Part shown: positions 24,119 to 35,100 of the stretch, one piece after another | How positions within the stretch are numbered: the stretch's first letter is position 1 | Layout: each line of letters begins with the position of its first letter | Origin: Volvox africanus | Taxonomy: Eukaryota > Chlorophyta > Chlorophyceae > Chlamydomonadales > Volvocaceae | Length of the DNA stretch: 64,000 nucleotides | Assembly (NCBI GenBank): GCA_030268105.1 | Contig: BSDZ01000101.1 | Span: 1,860,001 to 1,924,000, forward strand | Reading direction: 5' to 3' | Program-made: the position numbers and the translations under genes | The notes under the pieces: generated by a model | What the model was told of the DNA's origin: nothing | The model's database searches: none | Seen by the model: only the letters and a program-made list of their open reading frames with translations

Positions 24119-25918
24119 AGGGAGAGTAGGCTCTATCTAGCCGGTGATCTGGAGAAGCAAGATGATGCATTCACCGCCCCACCCTACTTACCTGCGCTGC
24201 GTAGATGTATATAGGGGAGCTGCAGTGCCCGTAAAATCTGCGATTGATGAATGAACCCTCGCTCTCTCGCTCGGCGATGCGTCTTTTACCTTTTTTGCTG
24301 CAGCATTATTGTCCGTGTGTGCTACCTGTTGGTAGATACCGTGCCAGCCCGTCATGTCCAGTATGTATATATGTATATATATGCCTGGGTAACCCATGGC
24401 GGCGGCACCTCTGCCTGCGGCAGATGGGAGCGAGGCGGGTGTTGCACTGGAATGCCTGGTTAAGCAGCACTACTGTATTGCTAAAAGAAGAATGCGATCT
24501 GACCCCTGCCTCGTTATCCAATAACTAGCCAGGATAAGGTCAAGAGGGAATAGCTCAAAAGTACACACACACACACACACACACACAAGCAAAACGGAAC
24601 TACGTATACATGTGACGAAGAATGATCTGTGTGAAGAAAGCCGATTTACGTAAAGGTGATTTAAATTCTTACGACGTGGTTGGCGGATTGGGGGATGATT
24701 ATTAATGTATGTGCGTACAGCAGTGGACAGCCCATGCTTGCCACCGCCGAACACGCATGCACTATCTCCGTCTCCCTCACCAGCGCCTCTGCAGCGCCAT
24801 TGTGTTGGCCGCGCTGTCTATCCAGGCTAGTCGGTGGGATGCGGATCGATGGTCGATCAGACTGAGACCCAACACTGGCATCAGGCATTTTGTGACCCAC
24901 TGCTGCGCCGCCTAGCAACAAGATAAAACTCGAAGGGGAGTGAGGGGATTCGCTCAAACGTTTTTCATCTTTTTCGAGGTGGTTGTGGATAGCTCGGATA
25001 AGTGGAAGTGGGTGTCAAATCTGCAGAGGTTGATGAGGGATCGGACGTCCTGCTCCATCCCGCCATTCGTCCGGATTCCCGCAATCGCTGGTGTGAAGGC
25101 GCTGGCATCGGTGATGATTGGGGAGGCAGAATCGGTTCAGGGCAGACTGGGAACGTACATAGCTTGCCTGCGAGCCCACCCACAGGTGAGTGTACACGGC
25201 GATAGATCGTTCAAGCGTCAGAAGGCGCAGGAAGAGAGGTCGCGGAGGAGGAGCGAGGTTCCATAAATAAAGTTGCTTGATCAGCTGGCGCCAAGTGTAA
25301 TATTTCATGGTATGCTGTTAATAAGACACATTGATATGCAACGCGTGAATCGATGACGTATATATGGATAGCACATTGACATGCATATTGCGTGGAGGGA
25401 GAGAGTAGCAACATATAGTCGCGACGCCGGCGACGACGAAGGTGCGCAGCAAATGATGGACTTCCCAGCGTCTAGAAAGCAACATGGTTATTACTTAATC
25501 CGCCGCCAAATCAACAACCATATAATGCAGTAGACGAAAGTTGTGACTTCCCTACCTGCGTACGTACGAGGGGGACGAGCCGACCCGACCGAGCGAGGCA
25601 GTCTGTTTGCGTTTAACCCTACTATACATATATACAGCGAGGCAGCAGATGGAGATAGGAGGGTGCATGGGTGGACATGGCCGTACGCAGGTGGCTTCCT
25701 TTCCCTGCTTTCAGGGAAAAGAGGTCTGCTGTGGATGGATTTGATGGATTCCTGCCACAACATACCAACAGTCATGCATTGAATGATTGGCTGGTCGGTC
25801 ATGGCGGGCACCTCCTTCACCTAGTACTGTTTTCCAAGTGAGCGAGGAGCTGTACACACACACGTGTATGCATATGCATATATATATATATGTGTGTGTG
25901 TGTGTATGTATATACATA
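24119..25918. other. Downstream region of UGP, no gene recognised
   Basis: Contains the UGP 3' UTR and spacer. A (CA)n tract lies at 24,565-24,590. A TGTAA string at 25,296-25,300 is a possible but distant polyadenylation signal. Open frames here have no recognisable domain. Confidence 0.4.
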
Positions 25919-25920
25919 TA

Positions 25921-26045
25921 TAGACAGACAGACAGACAGACAGACAGGCAAACCCGTGTGTTGCCCCCTGCGCTGTGGTTCGGGCCCGGGTCAGGGCTCC
26001 CAGTGCTTGTCCGTTCAGGGCAAGTTGCCCACAGGGTAACACCTA
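25921..26045 (+). mobile_element. LINE 3'-end fragment (diverged member)
   Basis: After a (GACA)n stretch the sequence follows the LINE 3' consensus of this window, ending GGGCAAGTTGCCC then an ACAGGGTAACACC variant of the terminal motif. Heavily 5' truncated; non-coding. Confidence 0.65.
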
Positions 26046-26593
26046 AGATATATGTTTATATCTTGGGTTACGCACTTCAGTAAAACCCTGGAATAGACAT
26101 CGTCCAAACATTATTACATCAACACAGATCGTAATTTAAACACGTCTACCTCGCTCCGTTGTCCTTTTTTACCTGTGTTGCTGACCTTTGATCTTTGCTG
26201 CTGACCTATCGACATATACCCCCCTTCGTGCCTGATCCGCAGATGACCCCCGAGAAGACTACAGCTGGCCCTACCACTGCAGCAGGAGGCACCACAACTG
26301 CAGGAGGCGCCCCTCCGCAGGCCCCTCCTGTAGCAGCGGATCAGGGTTGTTGGCACTTCTTGGCATGCAAGTAGGGGGTTGCGGGTTTGGGAGCGTACGT
26401 ACACGCAGTAGGAAGGAGTGAACCCAAAGTAGTGACGTACGTCCACGGATGGATCCGTCGTCGGGATATATGGCTTCATGATGCCTTGATGAATACAGAG
26501 ATAGAATCCAGGATTGCTAGATGGCGTTCATTTGTTGGTATATACATATACAAATACATATATACGTATGTATGTGTGTGTATGTGTATTTAT

Positions 26594-26640
26594 GGGTGTT
26601 ACACTGTGGGCGACTCGCCCTCCAAAGACAAGCATGTGTA
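26594..26640 (-). mobile_element. LINE 3'-tip fragment
   Basis: About 45 bp begin GGGTGTTACACTGTGGG, the reverse complement of the LINE 3' terminus, with the GGGCGACTCGCCC hairpin. The fragment runs straight into a TGTATG microsatellite. Confidence 0.7.
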
Positions 26641-26686
26641 TGTGTAGGGGTGTATGTGTATGTGTAGGGGTGTATGTGTATGTGTA

Positions 26687-26745
<59 letters not shown>

Positions 26746-26778
26746 GTGTGAATGTGTGAATGTGTGAATGTGTATGTT
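26640..26778. repeat. (TGTATG)n microsatellite
   Basis: Hexanucleotide repeat with TGTGAA variants at its right end. Confidence 0.95.
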
Positions 26779-28730
26779 GTGACGCGCAGGCCATGCATCC
26801 AGGCCTTGCTTCATATGCCTTCTTGCTTGTGGTTCACTCGGCTGTGTACTCCTGTGCATGTATGCGATGTGCACGCACGCATGCGTGTAGCTGGCATCTG
26901 TCGAGACCGCGTATTTTTGTATGTTTCATTACATCACGTGTATGTTGGCGTGTTACTCATAAGTCAGACATTAGTTGGCTGGTTGGCTCTCAGGCCCCTG
27001 CGGGGCTGGGTACGTACTTGTGTGTTCGTTACTGCATAGCAAGCTGGGTAATAGGTCAAATGCGTTCGTGCATCAGCGAGAACCGCTGCCACCCATGTTG
27101 GTATACTTTTTTGCTTGCAAATAACTGACGGGAACATACAAAATTACGTGCAAGCGAAGGCTATCTAGCTGCATACTCTCCCAGTCCAAACAGGAGGATA
27201 AAACCGAGGGATTACGTATTGTGACGAGGAGGACAGATAAGGAACAGAGGTAGATAGGCGAGTATGTCCAAGCGTGAAGTAGCTATAATGCGCCAAACGT
27301 GAGCGCCAAGCAAGCCGAGCCGATCGGCCGAAGCGCGGTGCCTCTGAATGAAAGCAGACAGCAGGCGAACGGCAATGCTTACTCCCAAGATGGAAGGGGA
27401 TTAGGGGCTGCGATAAATGAACATACACTGACTTCCTTTGTACTTATTTGGGCGAGCCCTAGCGTGAAGCGCCGCAGGGGCCTCTGCTCTGTAGGATTGC
27501 CCATGTCCGTGTGTGTGTGTGTGTGTGTGAGACAGCGGCCAGACATATTTATTCGCCCATGTGAAAATTAATATTTGTAGCTTTGTACCTTCTATATTTC
27601 ATGGCATCTAGTCTTTAGCTCACAAGAGACCTATGAACAGGTTTGGCGAGGTCAAGGTGCTACCAACGCTTCTCCTGCCAAATTTGTATACAAAAAGTCC
27701 CACGTTTCGTGTCCTTCAGTTTGAGCTAACGGCGTTTAGTAAATAAACCAATCCTTCACGACTATCTTCCCGCCTGTATGACAATAATAAAGCAGATCTT
27801 TCAAGCTAAAATAGTATATTTTAATCTCCTCTCCCAATCCTAAATTTTGCGGCCTGAAAAACTTCAATAAGTATAAACAGGGGGTTTCCATTGACTGAAT
27901 TCATAGTCAAAACTTTGACTCTTGCCCTTTAGCCTAGATAACTGATGTATTAGCACAGATTTGGGTCAGGAATTGAACCTGATATGATTTATGCGACATA
28001 CGCGGCATTGCGCGCCGCGGCGCTGATGCCGGAAGCAGGGCAGCGTGGATGCGGTGTGTGGTGTGGCGCGTCAAGCCACGCGCGCAAATCGTTGAGTTTG
28101 GGGGTTGAAATCAACTGCTCACAACTAATGCAGTTCATGCGCCCAGCACTCCACCCACTGTGTGTTTGTGTTTTTGTGTATGTGTTTGTGTGTGTGCGCA
28201 AGCCTGTAAACTTTTATGTCTAAAGTTATATCTTCTAAGCTATCATACGGTACGGATATTGGGAGCCCAGCCCTTTTTCCGGCTTCATCAATACTTCATC
28301 AAGAAGCCGACACCAACTCTCGTTTTTATGAAAATCATCGAATGATCCTTTCTTTTCGTTGAACCGAAACATAAGCGTACATACATACATGCTCGATGTA
28401 TTGAGAATGGATCGTCGGGGTATTGGGTAGGTGGACGACATGTATATATATTCGAGGCTGGTGGGCTTGCTTCGCGCCCGTGCGTAGCATTATTGAAACT
28501 TGCAAACTTGCACGTATGCGTCCCCCTAAATAGACATATACAGGGTTTGTATATATATATACGTATATATATATATTGTTTACCCCCTCTGAAAATATAC
28601 TTAACTATACAAATGTAATTAATATATATATAATTAATTACATAATATAATATACCCTATAATATATATTTTATCATTAGTATTATATATATATCATTAA
28701 TATCATTAATATTATATTATATATATATAT
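26779..28730. other. Intergenic, no gene recognised
   Basis: Ordinary non-coding sequence with short GT/TG runs (27,510-27,528 and 28,160-28,200) and an AT-rich end. No exon with family similarity was seen on either strand. Confidence 0.4.
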
Positions 28731-28734
28731 AACC

Positions 28735-29075
28735 GGTAAGGCATGATATTGTGTCGTTGGAAGTTCCAGAATCGATCCTGACTGAGAGTAGGATAGCAAT
28801 CTCTCTATTGGTTGGGGGTGGATGTGCCCCCGATGTTTATGGACGGTGAAGACACCCGTTGTAGTGACTTGCGAGCAGATCAGGAGTGGAGTCGAGGCCG
28901 CCGTTGATCCGGCATATTCCACTGGTTGCTGGCAGTGGGTGCTGAACCCGGGATAATCAGCCGGAGCAGTCAACATGCCTAGGGGTGATCGGATGAGGGG
29001 GCCCCGAAATACAGGGGAAGGCAGGGACTGCTGCCAGGTGGTATTGGCCACGGGTTAAGCAGAGCTCCCTTATCC
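28735..29075. repeat. Dispersed repeat family 2, copy 1
   Basis: About 340 bp resembling 57,484-57,775 at roughly 70% by eye, in the same orientation, and likewise followed by a pyrimidine run and simple repeats. Shared words include GGTGGGTGCTGAACC / AGTGGGTGCTGAACC and GGTGCCCCGAAACA-type blocks. On the minus strand both copies read as an open frame with conserved residues (see findings). Class unknown. Confidence 0.6.
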
Positions 29076-30248
29076 CCCCCACATACATAAATATTTCTGG
29101 CCTTCATACGATAACGAACTCACGCGCAGGTGTGCACAAAGAGCGCTCTCTCTCTCTCTTTATATAATATATATCAACGTTGCGGCGTGCTAGGATATCT
29201 ATACATGTTGATATTGTATATATGTATAATATCAACACACACATACATACATATACCCTAAGATCTCTCTATGTATCTATATGAGAGAGGTGTTTTCCCA
29301 TTCGCATATGCACGTAGGGCCTGTATGTGTTGCACGGATGGCAGAACTTCATAACGATGGATGATAAGGCTGAAGCATTATCAGTTTCTGTCCCAAGCAA
29401 GCAATATAAAATAATACGCATGCTTCATGGTAAGAACAAAAATAGCAATATACTTGCTGCCGTACATTTGATCGTCGGTACGTGCGTTCTCGTAGATTGA
29501 TAGATAGCAACGTTCCCCTAGGTTATTTATTAAATAGTCGTTTGTGTCTTGTTCATAGACCCTTCGCTCTCCCTGTGCGCATGCAATCAACATGCTCTTT
29601 ACCTCCTATTCCAGCATGCTGCCTTGCATGCATGCGCGAATGCTGCATATATACATACATTTGAAAACCCGCCGTAGCAGTTATGGATTGAGTGCGTAGG
29701 CAGGTGGCATGTCCTTAGCAAGCTAGCTTCTGCATAATAGATATTCCTATCTTGAAGTCCGGGGGCGGACAACTTGATTGAGCGGCAAGTAATAATAATA
29801 AGCTAGCCAGACGCGCGGTTCATCACCATCACATCAACATCAACGGTTCACGCATGCCCATATATGTTCATGCACACACGAGCATATGGGTTAGTCGTTA
29901 GCTAGTTACTATCATGCGTAATAATGCATGCATGAGACAGGTTTTATATATGCAAGCTTGGAAAGTAGGCAGGCACGCCCTGTAGTACTCGTACGTGTAC
30001 GGCGCGCACCAGCACAATTTCAAGGTGCAGAAGCACCCTGTCAGCATCTTGAGAGGCCTTTGCGGCTCTCAACTAATACACGCTCCAACATACATGTATG
30101 TAGGTGTATACCTACCCATATGTGAACAAGCAAGTAGGACGACCTACACAGGACGGACGCACAGCCGATGACATGTATTAATAATAACCGCCAGCCATTG
30201 CATTGGCTGCTGGGATTTATATATGTCTCTTTTTTTACGCAATTTAAT

Positions 30249-30282
<34 letters not shown>

Positions 30283-30653
30283 CGACGACGATGATGAGAT
30301 GATGATGATGGCATCCAACAAACACGCAATAATGTCATCAACCAAAATGAGAGATCTATCGATCATCATGCATGGCAGCGGATAGAGGCCATCATCAGGT
30401 ATACATCTAGAAAGGGAAAGTTAGTTGCTCGATTGCTTGACATGTATGTGAGGTACTGCTGCAAGGTAAACTCCAGAATGAATGTCTGACGGTAGCAGCA
30501 CGCACTGTGGCACCCGCAGGATGCATATATGTATATGTTGATATTCAATAATCCACAACGATAGATGCATGCTTGCTTGACCCACGCAAGCATATAAATA
30601 GCTTCCTGGTACAATAGTAATCAAGATATGGCGCACACACACGCATGGCGCCA
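29076..30653. other. Intergenic, downstream of gametolysin-like gene A
   Basis: No gene recognised. Holds a (GAT)n-type run at 30,249-30,312 and many short AT/GC-mixed palindromic words such as GCATGC. The 3' UTR of gene A (minus strand) must lie in the right part. Confidence 0.4.
30249..30312. repeat. (ATG/ACG)n trinucleotide repeat
   Basis: ATGATG repeats with an ACGACG interruption. Confidence 0.9.
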
Positions 30654-30961
30654 TCATGGCCTCGAGGAGGCTTGTTTCGCTGGTGACCGTGGCAGTGGTG
30701 GCCGTGGAGGCAGCCGGGGTGTCGTTACCGGCTTTGGCGGCCGTGGAGATGGTGGCGGCCGTGGTGGTGGTGGCCGTGGTGATGGCGGCAGCGGCGGCGC
30801 TTTGGGTGCACTGAAGCAGTCCGAGTCTTCAAAATCCTGATGAAGGAAATGAACCACAGCAACAACACAATGCAACAGCCAGCAGCAACCAATCAAATGA
30901 GCATCTCAGTCTTATACATAACAATCGATCTATAGCTAAACAGAGAGACAGGCAGACAGAC

Positions 30962-31043
<82 letters not shown>

Positions 31044-31309
31044 GTGCCCCTTTGCTTTTAGCTTGATACAATCGTGCGTTTCATCATCAGGCGCACGCGT
31101 TCCCATACTAATCTTAATACAATGACATAAAATAATGAAGATTGATTGATCTGTTTATTGTACCTACAAATGTGTGTCTACATGTATGTGTAAAATGTTC
31201 TCCCGCCCACAGCGGCATGGTGGGTATGGGTTATTATCATGCAACTATCCAGGAATGCCCTTCGATGTGTATACATGTATATAAAAACGTATTTATACAC
31301 TTTTACGAA

Positions 31310-31388
<79 letters not shown>

Positions 31389-32102
31389 GTGGAATCGGGT
31401 ACATATATGCAATATATATATATAGGGTTTTAGGGTTTTATAGGGTTTTAGGGTTATATATATATAGGGTTATATATATAGGGTTATATATATATATATT
31501 GCATATATGTACCCGATTCCACTGCTTTGCTTCTTTACATCTTTGCCTGTCACTGTCAACAAATCAAATAGATTATTGCTGTTCGTGAGCAATGCGCAAG
31601 GACTCACCACTCGGCCATCGCAGTCGTTATCCAGCCCGTCTGAGCACGACTCAGCGTCTGTGTACTCCTTATCCCCACTGGCACGGCAGATGACGACTGT
31701 GGCGTTGCCGCCCGCGATAATACTGGCCACCCGGACGACCAGACCGTACGGCATCGGGGCCCTATAAATCCATTTGGAAGGTATTACTGCCTCCCGGTTT
31801 GGATACGCGATGGAGTTATATTGCTGCGGGGAGATAGATTGACAGAAGCATCAACCACAAGATAGAAAAATCATTACGTTTCGCAAATAAGAAACTGATG
31901 GATCTGTTCAGATTAATCTGATGACTGGTAGTCAGTTTTATTGCATTATTGATGCATAGCAGCAGCAGGCAATCGATAATGGATGCAATCCATGGATGCT
32001 GCTGGATACATGTGATTGTATGTCTTGGCTACGTACACTATCTTTACAGATATGAATTATGGTATATTACAGTAGTATATATGTATATATACTACTTTTC
32101 CT

Positions 32103-32143
<41 letters not shown>

Positions 32144-35100
32144 CATATTATAGACACAATATATTAGATATCCATTATCCAGCCAGCTACACATTGTAGT
32201 GAACTACATATCTTTAGATAAACATATTAATAGGTAATCATGCGATAAGCATCATACCTAAAAAGCTCACGATTAGCCAAAGCAGATTGCCGTACATCTT
32301 GGCAGGTTAACCAACATTAGTCACACTGGTGTAGTGCTTTGGCTAGACAACAAAGTATTACATTACTAGTTCTTCGGAGTTTAAGACTCCGCTGCCACCG
32401 GTTTCTGTTAGATGTACCAGTTTGCTGCATTGTCATCCTTGCGAGCCATTTCTAAGCCAACAACGTCAACTGTTCCGCATAGGAACTCTAGCATCGTTAA
32501 GACGACGGCTACACACATAATGATAACAATATTTTTGAAATATAATAATGCAAAATATTATATTGTATTATATCATAGTTTTCTAAGTTTTTTGGGTTTT
32601 TCATTTTAGAGTTTTATATATGTATTTATATATATTTGTACGTACACGTGCATCATCTTATATGTATACTGTGGAGGGTTTACGCGTGGCAGTAGTAGTG
32701 AGCTTAGGAAATTGATATATACAAACAGGCTTCATTGTGTAATAGATAATAACATACCATGTATGAGCGGCGGATTCTGCACGGAGCAGGCAGCAGTCAC
32801 GGTTCTATCTCCGTCCGCTCGCCCGCATTCATACACACAGTACCTACCTTGGTACCTCGGAATGTGTACACCATAACGCTGGCCGCTGGAAATACATTCT
32901 CGAAGGGTGATTCTGCAGAGCGATGGGAGATGAAGAAGGCGGGAACGCTCGATAGCCTTCCAGAGGTTGAAAACTCATCGTCCTCTGAAAGCGCCCAGGT
33001 GGGATCGATACGGAGGTACGACCGAAGATTCTTGTTCTGGGAGGGCAGAACAAACGATCTAGGCCTGCCGATCGTTAAGGTAGTGCCGTTGAGGTCGCCT
33101 CCAGGGAGGGGTGACACCCAGTTAAGTTTCCATAGTTGTGGTGCGTTGAAGCAGTAGCTACCCCTGCAGAGAGCGAGTACATGATGATATGATGCATGAA
33201 GGCGATCTATAATATATCTAGCTCAAATCATTCGTCAACCGTAAATATTAATAAGCACAATTGCTGCATATATACTTGCTTACGTACGGCAGATAGCGAG
33301 ATTGTTATCGCTACCGGCGGGAACATTAATAAGGTACGTGTGTCATATTATGTATCACATTATATAATCAAGGTAGCAATCAAATTGGTAAATAGACAAT
33401 AATTAAGGTGAACGTCGTCGGCGGTAAGGACTTTTGTGAAAACACATATAGGCATTAAAATTTGATTAAGAGGGAGCGAATGACGCATGTTCGAATGACG
33501 CTCTGCATGCATGTCGCCATGCTCCCTGCCTGTTGCCTGCCGCTAGCAGCAGGCTGCTAGTGCGTGCGTACTCATTCCAGCCATGGTATGTGGCTAGATA
33601 GCTAGATGGAAGCTGAATGTCTAGTAGCTAGCTAGGTAGGTAACCGAAGTTTCTTACGCATATGAACAGAATATGGTCATAGCGATACATGGCATAATAC
33701 TCCTAGCTGTACTTACCGACCCATCAAACATGAGTCGTCGCCGTACTCGTCTATATCTTTAGTCATCGGGTTAATAGCCATAGAGTGCTGGAGATTGAAG
33801 AATGAATGGCTCATCTCATGAACATAGATGTTTAAGTTTTCGGCCGCAGCACCGGTTATGTAGACCTCACCAGGCGTTATAGCCATAGCCGCCGCTCCTA
33901 CGTTTCAACAACAGGCCATAACAATAATCAGTTAACCAGACATATTTAACAGAAGCATAATATGTTTACAACACTGACACTGAGGGTTTGAAAACCATGA
34001 AATTGAATTTTTTAATTGATAAACTATAATATATTAAGTGTTACATTCCCACGGGGCGACATGCCCTGAAAGGACAAGCACCGGGGGCCCTGACCGGGCC
34101 GAACCACAGCGCAGGCAGGGGGGAACACAGGTACAGTCTGTTCGTCCTGCCTTGCGCACCTCGAGCCAGCAAGGGCACACAAACCTCACGAGCCTCAAGC
34201 CTGGCTACTCGAAGGAACAGAGCCTCAACCACACCAGCGCCCAGACGGGGAGGGAAAGAAGGCCAGAGAGGAACCTCTACCACCCAAAAAACACGTAAAC
34301 CCCGCCTCCGAGGTGGAGGCGTCCTCCACCTCTCCTGCCTCCCTTGCAAAAGTCTGGCCCTCCCGCCGTCCCAGGGACACTGTAAGGGAAGGGGGCACCA
34401 AACTCGGACCCTCCTAAACATCCCAGCAGAAAAGCAAGACGCGGGGGGGGGGATAGCAAGCCACCACGGCCCCCCCTTGAAAAGCTCCACTGCTACGCCC
34501 ACAGAGATCCCTAGCTACTCCTGCCTGCAAGACACAAGCCGGGGAGCCCTCCCTCTCCACCCCCTAAAACCCCCCAGTAGTCCCCATGGCCAGGGAAACG
34601 CCAGCCCTACCCAAGCGCACACCTCCCTCTTATAATATATGCATGTACATAAATATACATGTATGTTTTGCTTTGTGTAGTATCCACCTATGGATTGTGA
34701 AGTAGCTGAGAGCCGCTAAGGCCTCTCGAGATGCTGATATGGTGTTTATCAACCTTAATATTGTGAAAGTGTGTTACCGTACGACACGGCTTCTACAGAT
34801 TGGCAGTTTCTGATTGGGCCTTCGCTGGCATGGGGCGGATGGATCTAACAGAGCTTCGACACTTTAACGCACCGAGCGAGCGAGCGAGCAGCATATTTTC
34901 GCCTGATATAATCGAGTGCAGCAAGCGCTCATACATAGCGTACTATTATGCTACATCATTAAACTTGTGATATTTCATTACACAAATAACGATGATAACA
35001 ACGAAGTTAATATAGTGCGCTATCAAACAATAATGATTAAAAGTTATTATAGTACTAGTAATCAATAAATGCTGGTCATGACAATATGCTCGCTTGAGTT

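Noticed and set aside
26517..26874. Several His/Thr/Ile/Tyr-repeat frames
   Set aside because: Translations of the (TGTATG)n microsatellite.
30628..30840. Gly/Arg-rich plus-strand frame
   Set aside because: Antisense of the Pro/Arg-rich terminal exon of gene A, whose minus-strand frame joins in phase to exon 7.
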